Shown: positions 26,750-40,650, counted from the first letter of the stretch. The stretch is 64,000 nucleotides of DNA from Synchiropus splendidus (GCF_027744825.2 NW_026527078.1:1-64000); one strand, 5' to 3'. The notes: a model not told the origin generated them from the letters alone. Program-made: numbers and translations.

Positions 26750-29700
26750 TCCCACTATAGCAGAAAGGGTCTTTCTAGTAGTTGCACATCAAATCTAAAC
26801 TGTCTGAAGTGTTTTTCCAAAGTTATCAACACTTTTATGTTTGGCGTTCCGAAACCCACCTTATCTCAGGCTGAAAAGCGTTTTTACGCATTGTGCCATA
26901 ACTTTTCAGGGAAGCTTCAGAACATGAAATTTTAACCTCCCACTATAGCAGAAAGGGTCTTTCTAGTAGTTGCACATCAAATCTAAACTGTCTGAAGTGT
27001 TTTTCCAAAGTTATTAACACTTTTATGTTTGGCGTTCCGAAACCCACCTTATCTCAGGCTGAAAAGCGTTTTTGTGCATTGTGCCATAACTTTTCAGGGA
27101 AGCTTCAGAACATGAAATTTTAACCTCCCACTATAGCAGAAAGGGTCTTTCTAGTAGTTGCACATCAAATCTAAACTGTCTGAAGTGTTTTTCCAAAGTT
27201 ATTAACACTTTTATGTTTTGCGTTCCGAAACCCACCTTATCTCAGTCTGAAAAGCGTTTTTACGCATTGTGCCATAACTTTTCAGGGAAGCTTCAGAACA
27301 TGAAATTTTAACCTCCCACTATAGCAGAAAGGGTCTTTCTAGTAGGTGCACATCAAATCTAAACTGTCTGAAGTGTTTTTCCAAAGTTATTAACACTTTT
27401 ATGTTTGGCGTTCCGAAACCCACCTTATCTCAGGCTGAAAAGCGTTTTTACGCATTGTGCCATAACTTTTCAGGGAAGCTTCAGAACATGAAATTTTAAC
27501 CTCCCACTATAGCAGAAAGGGTCTTTCTAGTAGTTGCACATCAAATCTAAGCTGTCTGAAGTGTTTTTCAAAAGTTATCAACACTTTTATGTTTGGCGTT
27601 CCGAAACCCACCTTATCTCAGGCTGAAAAGCGTTTTTACGCATTGTGCCATAACTTTTCAGGGAAGCTTCAGAACATGAAATTTTAACCTCCCACTATAG
27701 CAGAAAGGGTCTTTCTAGTAGTTGCACATCAAATCTAAACTGTCTGAAGTGTTTTTCCAAAGTAATCAACACTTGTATGTTTGGCGTTCCGAAACCCACC
27801 TTATCTCAGGCTGAAAAGCGTTTTTGTGCATTGTGCCATAACTTTTCAGGGAAGCTTCAGAACATGAAATTTTAACCTCCCACTATAGCAGAAAGGGTCT
27901 TTCTAGTAGTTGCACATCAAATCTAAACTGTCTGAAGTGTTTTTCCAAAGTTATTAACACTTTTATGTTTGGCGTTCCGAAACCCAGCTTATCTCAGGCT
28001 GAAAAGCGTTTTTGTGCATTGTGCCATAACTTTTCAGGGAAGCTTCAGAACATGAAATTTTAACCTCCCACTATAGCAGAAAGGGTCTTTCTAGTAGTTG
28101 CACATCAAATCTAAACTGTCTGAAGTGTTTTTCCAAAGTTATCAACACTTTTAAGTTTGGCGTTCCGAAACCCACCTTATCTCAGGCTGAAAAGCGTTTT
28201 TACGCATTGTGCCATAACTTTTCAGGGAAGCTTCAGAACATGAAATTTTAACCTCCCACTATAGCAGAAAGGGTCTTTCTAGTAGGTGCACATCAAATCT
28301 AAGCTGTCTGAAGTGTTTTTCGAAAGTTATCAACACTTTTATGTTTGGCGTTCCGAAACCCACCTTATCTCAGGCTGAAAGGCGTTTTTGTGCATTGTGC
28401 CATAAGTTTTCAGGGAAGCTTCAGAACATGAAATTTTAACCTCCCACTATAGCAGAAAGGGTCTTTCTAGTAGTTGCACATCAAATCTAAGCTGTCTGAA
28501 GTGTTTTTCAAAAGTTATCAACACTTTTATGTTTGGCGTTCCGAAACCCACCTTATCTCAGGCTGAAAAGCGTTTTTCTGCATTGTGCCATAACTTTTCA
28601 GGAAAGCTTCAGAACATGAAATTTTAACCTCCCACTATAGCAGAAAGGGTCTTTCTAGTAGTTGCACATCAAATCTAAACTGTGTGAAGTGTTTTTCCAA
28701 AGTTATCAACACTTTTATGTTTGGCGTTCCGAAACCCACCTTATCTCAGGCTGAAAAGCGTTTTTACGCATTGTGCCATAACTTTTCAGGGAAGCTTCAG
28801 AACATGAAATTTTAACCTCCCACTATAGCAGAAAGGGTCTTTCTAGTAGGTGCACATCAAATCTAAGCTCTCTGAAGTGTTTTTCGAAAGTTATCAACAC
28901 TTTTATGTTTGGCGTTCCGAAACCCACCTTATCTCAGGCTGAAAAGCGTTTTTGTGCATTGTGCCATAACTTTTCAGGGAAGCTTCAGAACATGAAATTT
29001 TAACCTCCCACTATAGCAGAAAGGGTCTTTCTAGTAGTTGCACATCAAATCTAAACTGTCTGAAGTGTTTTTCCAAAGTTATCAACACTTTTATGTTTGG
29101 CGTTCCGAAACCCACCTTATCTCAGGCTGAAAAGCGTTTTTACGCATTGTGCCATAACTTTTCAGGGAAGCTTCAGAACATGAAATTTTAACCTCCCACT
29201 ATAGCAGAAAGGGTCTTTCTAGTAGTTGCACATCAAATCTAAACTGTCTGAAGTGTTTTTCCAAAGTTATTAACACTTTTATGTTTGGCGTTCCGAAACC
29301 CACCTTATCTCAGGCTGAAAAGCGTTTTTGTGCATTGTGCCATAACTTTTCAGGGAAGCTTCAGAACATGAAATTTTAACCTCCCACTATAGCAGAAAGG
29401 GTCTTTCTAGTAGTTGCACATCAAATCTAAGCTGTCTGAAGTGTTTTTCTAAAGTTATCAACACTTTTATGTTTGGCGTTGCGAAACCCACCTTATCTCA
29501 GGCTGAAAAGCGTTTTTGTGCATTGTGCCATAAGTTTTCAGGGAAGCTTCAGAACATGAAATTTTAACCTCCCACTATAGCAGAAAGGGTCTTTCTAGTA
29601 GTTGCACATCAAATCTAAGCTGTCTGAAGTGTTTTTCAAAAGTTATCAACACTTTTATGTTTGGCGTTCCGAAACCCACCTTATCTCAGGCTGAAAAGCG

Positions 29701-31540
29701 TTTTTGTGCATTGTGCCATAACTTTTCAGGAAAGCTTCAGAACATGAAATTTTAACCTCCCACTATAGCAGAAAGGGTCTTTCTAGTAGTTGCACATCAA
29801 ATCTAAACTGTGTGAAGTGTTTTTCCAAAGTTATCAACACTTTTATGTTTGGCGTTCCGAAACCCACCTTATCTCAGGCTGAAAAGCGTTTTTACGCATT
29901 GTGCCAAAACTTTTCAGGGAAGCTTCAGAACATGAAATTTTAACCTCCCACTATAGCAGAAAGGGTCTTTCTAGTAGGTGCACATCAAATCTAAGCTCTC
30001 TGAAGTGTTTTTCGAAAGTTATCAACACTTTTATGTTTGGCGTTCCGAAACCCACCTTATCTCAGGCTGAAAAGCGTTTTTGTGCATTGTGCCATAACTT
30101 TTCAGGGAAGCTTCAGAACATGAAATTTTAACCTCCCACTATAGCAGAAAGGGTCTTTCCTGTAGTTGCACATCAAATCTAAACTGTCTGAAGTGTTTTT
30201 CCAAAGTTATCAACACTTTTATGTTTGGCGTTCCGAAACCCACCTTATCTCAGGCTGAAAAGCGTTTTTACGCATTGTGCCATAACTTTTCAGGGAAGCT
30301 TCAGAACATGAAATTTTAACCTCCCACTATAGCAGAAAGGGTCTTTCTAGTAGTTGCACATCAAATCTAAACTGTCTGAAGTGTTTTTCCAAAGTTATTA
30401 ACACTTTTATGTTTGGCGTTCCGAAACCCACCTTATCTCAGGCTGAAAAGCGTTTTTGTGCATTGTGCCATGACTTTTCAGGGAAGCTTCAGAACATGAA
30501 ATTTTAACCTCCCACTACAGCAGAAAGGGTCTTTCTAGTAGTTGCACATCAAATCTAAACTGTCTGAAGTGTTTTTCCAAAGTTATCAACACTTTTATGT
30601 TTGGCGTTCCGAAACCCACCTTATCTCAGGCTGAAAAGCGTTTTTACGCATTGTGCCATAACTTTTCAAGGAAGCTTCAGAACATGAAATTTTAACCTCC
30701 CACTATAGCAGAAAGGGTCTTTCTAGTAGGTGCACATCAAATCTAAGCTGTCTGATGTGTTTTTCGAAAGTTATCAACACTTTTATGTTTGGCGTTCCGA
30801 AACCCACCTTATCTCAGGCTGAAAAGCGTTTTTGTGCATTGTGCCATAACTTTTCAGGGAAGCTTCAGAACATGAAATTTTAACCTCCCACTATAGCAGA
30901 AAGGGTCTTTCTAGTAGTTGCACATCAAATCTAAGCTGTCTGAAGTGTTTTTCAAAAGTTATCAACAATTTTATGTTTGGCGTTCCGAAACCCACCTTAT
31001 CTCAGGCTGAAAAGCGTTTTTGTGCATTTTGCCATAACTTTTCAGGAAAGCTTCAGAACATGAAATTTTAACCTCCCACTATAGCAGAAAGGGTCTTTCT
31101 AGTAGTTGCACATCAAATCTAAACTGTGTGAAGTGTTTTTCCAAAGTTATCAACACTTTTATGTTTGGCGTTCCGAAACCCACCTTATCTCAGGCTGAAA
31201 AGCGTTTTCACGCATTGTGCCATAACTTTTCAGGGAAGCTTCAGAACATGAAATTTTAACCTCCCACTATAGCAGAAAGGGTCTTTCTAGTAGGTGCACA
31301 TCAAATCTAAGCTCTCTGAAGTGTTTTTCGAAAGTTATCAACACTTTTATGTTTGGCGTTCCGAAACCCACCTTATCTCAGGCTGAAAAGCGTTTTTGTG
31401 CATTGTGCCATAACTTTTCAGGGAAGCTTCAGAACATAAAATTTTAACCTCCCACTATAGCAGAAAGGGTCTTTCTAGTAGTTGCACATCAAATCTAAAC
31501 TGTCTGAAGTGTTTTTCCAAAGTTATCAACACTTTTATGT
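26750..31540. repeat. Large block, copy 1 of a 30-monomer offset duplication
   Basis: Variants in order: ttttgc with tcagtctg (27216), agtaatcaac with cttgtatg (27761-27780), cttttaag (28152), ctgaaaggcg (28381), gttgcgaaac (about 29480), gccaaaac (29904), tttcctgtag (about 30160), catgactttt (30471), ttttcaagg (30669), ctgatgtg (30754) and acataaaat (31436). Each recurs 5639 bp downstream (30 x 188 less one base lost at 31729). Private changes here include tttttctgca (28577), ctacagcag (about 30517), caacaatttt (about 30966) and gttttcacgc (about 31209). Confidence 0.88.
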
Positions 31541-32939
31541 TTGGCGTTCCGAAACCCACCTTATCTCAGGCTGAAAAGCGTTTTTACGCATTGTGCCATA
31601 ACTTTTCAGGGAAGCTTCAGAACATGAAATTTTAACCTCCCACTATAGCAGAAAGGGTCTTTCTAGTAGTTGCACATCAAATCTAAACTGTCTGAAGTGT
31701 TTTTCCAAAGTTATTAACACTTTTATGTTGGCGTTCCGAAACCCACCTTATCTCAGGCTGAAAAGCGTTTTTGTGCATTGTGCCATAACTTTTCAGGGAA
31801 GCTTCAGAACATGAAATTTTAACCTCCCACTATAGCAGAAAGGGTCTTTCTAGTAGTTGCACATCAAATCTAAACTGTCTGAAGTGTTTTTCCAAAGTTA
31901 TCAACACTTTTATGTTTGGCGTTCCGAAACCCACCTTATCTCAGGCTGAAAAGCGTTTTTACGCATTGTGCCATAACTTTTCAGGGAAGCTTCAGAACAT
32001 GAAATTTTAACCTCCCACTATAGCAGAAAGGGTCTTTCTAGTAGGTGCACATCAAATCTAAGCTCTCTGAAGTGTTTTTCGAAAGTTATCAACACTTTTA
32101 TGTTTGGCGTTCCGAAACCCACCTTATCTCAGGCTGAAAAGCGTTTTTGTGCATTGTGCCATAACTTTTCAGGGAAGCTTCAGAACATAAAATTTTAACC
32201 TCCCACTATAGCAGAAAGGGTCTTTCTAGTAGTTGCACATCAAATCTAAACTGTCTGAAGTGTTTTTCCAAAGTTATCAACACTTTTATGTTTGGCGTTC
32301 CGAAACCCACCTTATCTCAGGCTGAAAAGCGTTTTTACGCATTGTGCCATAACTTTTCAGGGAAGCTTCAGAACATGAAATTTTAACCTCCCACTATAGC
32401 AGAAAGGGTCTTTCTAGTAGTTGCACATCAAATCTAAACTGTCTGAAGTGTTTTTCCAAAGTTATCAACACTTTTATGTTTGGCGTTCCGAAACCCACCT
32501 TATCTCAGGCTGAAAAGCGTTTTTACGCATTGTGCCATAACTTTTCAGGGAAGCTTCAGAACATGAAATTTTAACCTCCCACTATAGCAGAAAGGGTCTT
32601 TCTAGTAGTTGCACATCAAATCTAAACTGTCTGAAGTGTTTTTCCAAAGTTATTAACACTTTTATGTTTGGCGTTCCGAAACCCACCTTATCTCAGGCTG
32701 AAAAGCGTTTTTGTGCATTGTGCCATAACTTTTCAGGGAAGCTTCAGAACATGAAATTTTAACCTCCCACTATAGCAGAAAGGGTCTTTCTAGTAGTTGC
32801 ACATCAAATCTAAACTGTCTGAAGTGTTTTTCCAAAGTTATTAACACTTTTATGTTTTGCGTTCCGAAACCCACCTTATCTCAGTCTGAAAAGCGTTTTT
32901 ACGCATTGTGCCATAACTTTTCAGGGAAGCTTCAGAACA
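31436..32939. repeat. Short modules with acataaaat marker and 1-bp deletion
   Basis: acataaaat occurs at 31436 and again 751 bp later at 32187; a unit with one T lost (tatgttggcg, about 31729) lies between. The same two markers recur at 37075, 37180, 37638 and 37931. These are four-unit repeats, and a three-unit step (563 bp) occurs between 37075 and 37638, so the spacing changed after the first duplication. Confidence 0.75.
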
Positions 32940-35900
32940 TGAAATTTTAACCTCCCACTATAGCAGAAAGGGTCTTTCTAGTAGGTGCACATCAAATCTA
33001 AACTGTCTGAAGTGTTTTTCCAAAGTTATTAACACTTTTATGTTTGGCGTTCCGAAACCCACCTTATCTCAGGCTGAAAAGCGTTTTTACGCATTGTGCC
33101 ATAACTTTTCAGGGAAGCTTCAGAACATGAAATTTTAACCTCCCACTATAGCAGAAAGGGTCTTTCTAGTAGTTGCACATCAAATCTAAGCTGTCTGAAG
33201 TGTTTTTCAAAAGTTATCAACACTTTTATGTTTGGCGTTCCGAAACCCACCTTATCTCAGGCTGAAAAGCGTTTTTACGCATTGTGCCATAACTTTTCAG
33301 GGAAGCTTCAGAACATGAAATTTTAACCTCCCACTATAGCAGAAAGGGTCTTTCTAGTAGTTGCACATCAAATCTAAACTGTCTGAAGTGTTTTTCCAAA
33401 GTAATCAACACTTGTATGTTTGGCGTTCCGAAACCCACCTTATCTCAGGCTGAAAAGCGTTTTTGTGCATTGTGCCATAACTTTTCAGGGAAGCTTCAGA
33501 ACATGAAATTTTAACCTCCCACTATAGCAGAAAGGGTCTTTCTAGTAGTTGCACATCAAATCTAAACTGTCTGAAGTGTTTTTCCAAAGTTATTAACACT
33601 TTTATGTTTGGCGTTCCGAAACCCACCTTATCTCAGGCTGAAAAGCGTTTTTGTGCATTGTGCCATAACTTTTCAGGGAAGCTTCAGAACATGAAATTTT
33701 AACCTCCCACTATAGCAGAAAGGGTCTTTCTAGTAGTTGCACATCAAATCTAAACTGTCTGAAGTGTTTTTCCAAAGTTATCAACACTTTTAAGTTTGGC
33801 GTTCCGAAACCCACCTTATCTCAGGCTGAAAAGCGTTTTTACGCATTGTGCCATAACTTTTCAGGGAAGCTTCAGAACATGAAATTTTAACCTCCCACTA
33901 TAGCAGAAAGGGTCTTTCTAGTAGGTGCACATCAAATCTAAGCTGTCTGAAGTGTTTTTCGAAAGTTATCAACACTTTTATGTTTGGCGTTCCGAAACCC
34001 ACCTTATCTCAGGCTGAAAGGCGTTTTTGTGCATTGTGCCATAAGTTTTCAGGGAAGCTTCAGAACATGAAATTTTAACCTCCCACTATAGCAGAAAGGG
34101 TCTTTCTAGTAGTTGCACATCAAATCTAAGCTGTCTGAAGTGTTTTTCAAAAGTTATCAACACTTTTATGTTTGGCGTTCCGAAACCCACCTTATCTCAG
34201 GCTGAAAAGCGTTTTTGTGCATTGTGCCATAACTTTTCAGGAAAGCTTCAGAACATGAAATTTTAACCTCCCACTATAGCAGAAAGGGTCTTTCTAGTAG
34301 TTGCACATCAAATCTAAACTGTGTGAAGTGTTTTTCCAAAGTTATCAACACTTTTATGTTTGGCGTTCCGAAACCCACCTTATCTCAGGCTGAAAAGCGT
34401 TTTTACGCATTGTGCCATAACTTTTCAGGGAAGCTTCAGAACATGAAATTTTAACCTCCCACTATAGCAGAAAGGGTCTTTCTAGTAGGTGCACATCAAA
34501 TCTAAGCTCTCTGAAGTGTTTTTCTAAAGTTATCAACACTTTTATGTTTGGCGTTCCGAAACCCACCTTATCTCAGGCTGAAAAGCGTTTTTGTGCATTG
34601 TGCCATAACTTTTCAGGGAAGCTTCAGAACATGAAATTTTAACCTCCCACTATAGCAGAAAGGGTCTTTCTAGTAGTTGCACATCAAATCTAAACTGTCT
34701 GAAGTGTTTTTCCAAAGTTATCAACACTTTTATGTTTGGCGTTCCGAAACCCACCTTATCTCAGGCTGAAAAGCGTTTTTACGCATTGTGCCATAACTTT
34801 TCAGGGAAGCTTCAGAACATGAAATTTTAACCTCCCACTATAGCAGAAAGGGTCTTTCTAGTAGTTGCACATCAAATCTAAACTGTCTGAAGTGTTTTTC
34901 CAAAGTTATTAACACTTTTATGTTTGGCGTTCCGAAACCCACCTTATCTCAGGCTGAAAAGCGTTTTTGTGCATTGTGCCATAACTTTTCAGGGAAGCTT
35001 CAGAACATGAAATTTTAACCTCCCACTATAGCAGAAAGGGTCTTTCTAGTAGTTGCACATCAAATCTAAACTGTCTGAAGTGTTTTTCTAAAGTTATCAA
35101 CACTTTTATGTTTGGCGTTGCGAAACCCACCTTATCTCAGGCTGAAAAGCGTTTTTGTGCATTGTGCCATAAGTTTTCAGGGAAGCTTCAGAACATGAAA
35201 TTTTAACCTCCCGCTATAGCAGAAAGGGTCTTACTAGTAGTTGCACATCAAATCTAAGCTGTCTGAAGTGTTTTTCAAAAGTTATCAACACTTTTATGTT
35301 TGGCGTTCCGAAACCCACCTTATCTCAGGCTGAAAAGCGTTTTTGTGCATTGTGCCATAACTTTTCAGGAAAGCTTCAGAACATGAAATTTTAACCTCCC
35401 ACTATAGCAGAAAGGGTCTTTCTAGTAGTTGCACATCAAATCTAAACTGTGTGAAGTGTTTTTCCAAAGTTATCAACACTTTTATGTTTGGCGTTCCGAA
35501 ACCCACCTTATCTCAGGCTGAAAAGCGTTTTTACGCATTGTGCCAAAACTTTTCAGGGAAGCTTCAGAACATGAAATTTTAACCTCCCACTATAGCAGAA
35601 AGGGTCTTTCTAGTAGGTGCACATCAAATCTAAGCTCTCTGAAGTGTTTTTCGAAAGTTATCAACACTTTTATGTTTGGCGTTCCGAAACCCACCTTATC
35701 TCAGGCTGAAAAGCGTTTTTGTGCATTGTGCCATAACTTTTCAGGGAAGCTTCAGAACATGAAATTTTAACCTCCCACTATAGCAGAAAGGGTCTTTCCT
35801 GTAGTTGCACATCAAATCTAAACTGTCTGAAGTGTTTTTCCAAAGTTATCAACACTTTTATGTTTGGCGTTCCGAAACCCACCTTATCTCAGGCTGAAAA

Positions 35901-37140
35901 GCGTTTTTACGCATTGTGCCATAACTTTTCAGGGAAGCTTCAGAACATGAAATTTTAACCTCCCACTATAGCAGAAAGGGTCTTTCTAGTAGTTGCACAT
36001 CAAATCTAAACTGTCTGAAGTGTTTTTCCAAAGTTATTAACACTTTTATGTTTGGCGTTCCGAAACCCACCTTATCTCAGGCTGAAAAGCGTTTTTGTGC
36101 ATTGTGCCATGACTTTTCAGGGAAGCTTCAGAACATGAAATTTTAACCTCCCACTATAGCAGAAAGGGTCTTTCTAGTAGTTGCATATCAAATCTAAACT
36201 GTCTGAAGTGTTTTTCCAAAGTTATCAACACTTTTATGTTTGGCGTTCCGAAACCCACCTTATCTCAGGCTGAAAAGCGTTTTTACGCATTGTGCCATAA
36301 CTTTTCAAGGAAGCTTCAGAACATGAAATTTTAACCTCCCACTATAGCAGAAAGGGTCTTTCTAGTAGGTGCACATCAAATCTAAGCTGTCTGATGTGTT
36401 TTTCGAAAGTTATCAACACTTTTATGTTTGGCGTTCCGAAACCCACCTTATCTCAGGCTGAAAAGCGTTTTTGTGCATTGTGCCATAACTTTTCAGGGAA
36501 GCTTCAGAACATGAAATTTTAACCTCCCACTATAGCAGAAAGGGTCTTTCTAGTAGTTGCACATCAAATCTAAGCTGTCTGAAGTGTTTTTCAAAAGTTA
36601 TCAACACTTTTATGTTTGGCGTTCCGAAACCCACCTTATCTCAGGCTGAAAAGCGTTTTTGTGCATTGTGCCATAACTTTTCAGGAAAGCTTCAGAACAT
36701 GAAATTTTAACCTCCCACTATAGCAGAAAGGGTCTTTCTAGTAGTTGCACATCAAATCTAAACTGTGTGAAGTGTTTTTCCAAAGTTATCAACACTTTTA
36801 TGTTTGGCGTTCCGAAACCCACCTTATCTTAGGCTGAAAAGCGTTTTTACGCATTGTGCCATAACTTTTCAGGGAAGCTTCAGAACATGAAATTTTAACC
36901 TCCCACTATAGCAGAAAGGGTCTTTCTAGTAGGTGCACATCAAATCTAAGCTCTCTGAAGTGTTTTTCGAAAGTTATCAACACTTTTATGTTTGGCGTTC
37001 CGAAACCCACCTTATCTCAGGCTGAAAAGCGTTTTTGTGCATTGTGCCATAACTTTTCAGGGAAGCTTCAGAACATAAAATTTTAACCTCCCACTATAGC
37101 AGAAAGGGTCTTTCTAGTAGTTGCACATCAAATCTAAACT
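32389..37140. repeat. Large block, copy 2 of the 30-monomer offset duplication
   Basis: Partner of 26750-31540 at 5639 bp, with the same ordered variants (for example 32855, 33400, 33791, 34020, 35543, 36110, 36308 and 37075). Private changes include ccgctatag and cttactag (about 35212-35233), ttgcatatc (about 36185) and tatcttagg (about 36828). The handful of private sites in about 4.75 kb indicates a recent duplication. Confidence 0.88.
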
Positions 37141-38345
37141 GTCTGAAGTGTTTTTCCAAAGTTATTAACACTTTTATGTTGGCGTTCCGAAACCCACCTT
37201 ATCTCAGGCTGAAAAGCGTTTTTGTGCATTGTGCCATAACTTTTCAGGGAAGCTTCAGAACATGAAATTTTAACCTCCCACTATAGCAGAAAGGGTCTTT
37301 CTAGTAGTTGCACATCAAATCTAAACTGTCTGAAGTGTTTTTCCAAAGTTATCAACACTTTTATGTTTGGCGTTCCGAAACCCACCTTATCTCAGGCTGA
37401 AAAGCGTTTTTACGCATTGTGCCATAACTTTTCAGGGAAGCTTCAGAACATGAAATTTTAACCTCCCACTATAGCAGAAAGGGTCTTTCTAGTAGGTGCA
37501 CATCAAATCTAAGCTCTCTGAAGTGTTTTTCGAAAGTTATCAACACTTTTATGTTTGGCGTTCCGAAACCCACCTTATCTCAGGCTGAAAAGCGTTTTTG
37601 TGCATTGTGCCATAACTTTTCAGGGAAGCTTCAGAACATAAAATTTTAACCTCCCACTATAGCAGAAAGGGTCTTTCTAGTAGTTGCACATCAAATCTAA
37701 ACTGTCTGAAGTGTTTTTCCAAAGTTATCAACACTTTTATGTTTGGCGTTCCGAAACCCACCTTATCTCAGGCTGAAAAGCGTTTTTACGCATTGTGCCA
37801 TAACTTTTCAGGGAAGCTTCAGAACATGAAATTTTAACCTCCCACTATAGCAGAAAGGGTCTTTCTAGTAGTTGCACATCAAATCTAAACTGTCTGAAGT
37901 GTTTTTCCAAAGTTATTAACACTTTTATGTTGGCGTTCCGAAACCCACCTTATCTCAGGCTGAAAAGCGTTTTTGTGCATTGTGCCATAACTTTTCAGGG
38001 AAGCTTCAGAACATGAAATTTTAACCTCCCACTATAGCAGAAAGGGTCTTTCTAGTAGTTGCACATCAAATCTAAACTGTCTGAAGTGTTTTTCCAAAGT
38101 TATCAACACTTTTATGTTTGGCGTTCCGAAACCCACCTTATCTCAGGCTGAAAAGCGTTTTTACGCATTGTGCCATAACTTTTCAGGGAAGCTTCAGAAC
38201 ATGAAATTTTAACCTCCCACTATAGCAGAAAGGGTTTTTCTAGTAGGTGCACATCAAATCTAAGCTCTCTGAAGTGTTTTTCGAAAGTTATCAACACTTT
38301 TATGTTTGGCGTTCCGAAACCCACCTTATGTCAGGCTGAAAAGCG
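37075..38345. repeat. Three- and four-unit modules with the tatgttggcg deletion
   Basis: Two units with the same single-T deletion have their ggcg at 37181 and 37932, 751 bp apart. acataaaat occurs at 37075 and 37638. After the second deletion the series switches to a stretch resembling 25.15-26.2 kb (ttatgtcagg near 38328, tatagtag at 38410). A private gggttttt lies near 38233. Confidence 0.75.
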
Positions 38346-39859
38346 TTTTTGTGCATTGTGCCATAACTTTTCAGGGAAGCTTCAGAACATGAAATTTTAA
38401 CCTCCCACTATAGTAGAAAGGGTCTTTCTAGTAGTTGCACATCAAATCTAAACTGTCTGAAGTGTTTTTCCAAAGTTATCAACACTTTTATGTTTGGCGT
38501 TCCGAAACCCACCTTATCTCAGGCTGAAAAGCGTTTTTGTGCATTGTGCCATAACTTTTCAGGGAAGCTTCAGAACATGAAATTTTAACCTCCCACTATA
38601 GCAGAAAGGGTCTTTCTAGTAGTTGCACATCAAATCTAAACTGTCTGAAGTGTTTTTCCAAAGTTATTAACACTTTTATGTTTGGCGTTCCGAAACCCAC
38701 CTTATCTCAGGCTGAAAAGCGTTTTTGTGCATTGTGCCATAACTTTTCAGGGAAGCTTCAGAACATGAAATTTTAACCTCCCACTATAGCAGAAAGGGTC
38801 TTTCTAGTAGTTGCACATCAAATCTAAACTGTCTGAAGTGTTTTTCCAAAGTTATCAACACTTTTATGTTTGGCGTTCCGAAACCCACCTTATCTCAGGC
38901 TGAAAAGCGTTTTTGTGCATTGTGCCATAACTTTTCAGGGAAGCTTCAGAACATGAAATTTTAACCTCCCACTATAGCAGAAAGGGTCTTTCTAGTAGTT
39001 GCACATCAAATCTAAACTGTCTGAAGTGTTTTTCCAAAGTTATTAACACTTTTATGTTTGGCGTTCCGAAACCCACCTTATCTCAGGCTGAAAAGCGTTT
39101 TTGTGCATTGTGCCATAACTTTTCAGGGAAGCTTCAGAACATGAAATTTTAACCTCCCACTATAGCAGAAAGGGTCTTTCTAGTAGTTGCACATCAAATC
39201 TAAACTGTCTGAAGTGTTTTTCCAAAGTTATTAACACTTTTATGTTTGGCGTTCCGAAACCCACCTTATCTCAGGCTGAAAAGCGTTTTTGTGCATTGTG
39301 CCATAACTTTTCAGGGAAGCTTCAGAACATGAAATTTTAACCTCCCACTATAGCAGAAAGGGTCTTTCTAGTAGTTGCACATCAAATCTAAACTGTCTGA
39401 AGTGTTTTTCCAAAGTTATCAACACTTTTATGTTTGGCGTTCCGAAACCCACCTTATCTCAGGCTGAAAAGCGTTTTTACGCATTGTGCCATAACTTTTC
39501 AGGGAAGCTTCAGAACATGAAATTTTAACCTCCCACTATAGCAGAAAGGGTCTTTCTAGTAGGTGCACATCAAATCTAAGCTGTCTGAAGTGTTTTTCGA
39601 AAGTTATCAACACTTTTATGTTTGGCGTTCCGAAACCCACCTTATCTCAGGCTGAAAAGCGTTTTTGTGCATTGTGCCATAACTTTTCAGGGAAGCTTCA
39701 GAGCATGAAATTTTAACCTCCCACTATAGGAGAAAGGGTCTTTCTAGTAGTTGCACATCAAATCTAAACTGTCTGAAGTGTTTTTCCAAAGTTATCAACA
39801 CTTTTATGTTTGGCGTTCCGAAACCCACCTTATCTCAGGCTGAAAAGCGTTTTTACGCA

Positions 39860-40650
39860 TTGTGCCATAACTTTTCAGGGAAGCTTCAGAACATGAAATT
39901 TTAACCTCCCACTATAGCAGAAATGGTCTTTCTAGTAGGTGCACATCAAATCTAAGCTGTCTGAAGTGTTTTTCGAAAGTTATCAACACTTTTATGTTTG
40001 GCGTTCCGAAACCCACCTTATCTCAGGCTGAAAAGCGTTTTTGTGCATTGTGCCATAACTTTTCAGGGAAGCTTCAGAACATGAAATTTTAACCTCCCAC
40101 TATAGCAGAAAGGGTCTTTCTAGTAGTTGCACATCAAATCTAAGCTGTCTGAAGTGTTTTTCAAAAGTTATCAACACTTTTATGTTTGGCGTTCCGAAAC
40201 CCACCTTATCTCAGGCTGAAAAGCGTTTTTACGCATTGTGCCATAACTTTTCAGGGAAGCTTCAGAACATGAAATTTTAACCTCCCACTATAGCAGAAAG
40301 GGTCTTTCTAGTAGTTGCACATCAAATCTAAACTGTCTGAAGTGTTTTTCCAAAGTTATCAACACTTTTATGTTTGGCGTTCCGAAACCCACCTTATCTC
40401 AGGCTGAAAAGCGTTTTTGTGCATTGTGCCATAACTTTTCAGGGAAGCTTCAGAACATGAAATTTTAACCTTCCACTATAGCAGAAAGGGTCTTTCTAGT
40501 AGTTGCACATCAAATCTAAACTGTCTGAAGTGTTTTTCCAAAGTTATCAACACTTTTATGTTTGGCGTTCCGAAACCCACCTTATCTCAGGCTGAAAAGC
40601 GTTTTTGTGCATTGTGCCATAACTTTTCAGGGAAGCTTCAGAACATGAAA
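39860..40650. repeat. Module matching about 10.54-11.33 kb, 29.3 kb away
   Basis: aaatgg (39921) followed by a D-like unit, a C unit, an ac unit and aaccttcc (ttcc at 40471) repeats the order seen at 10597-11147. Both markers give the same offset, 29324 bp, which is 156 monomers less four bases. The aaccttcc marker is otherwise seen only in the 8-19 kb part of the array. Confidence 0.7.

Noticed and set aside
29901..30131. Plus-strand open frame of 76 codons, repeated at 35540-35770
   Set aside because: It opens only because gccataac became gccaaaac, removing a stop present in nearly every unit. It begins at GTG, spans about one and a quarter monomers and has no coding signature. The second copy is explained by the 5639 bp duplication, not by selection.
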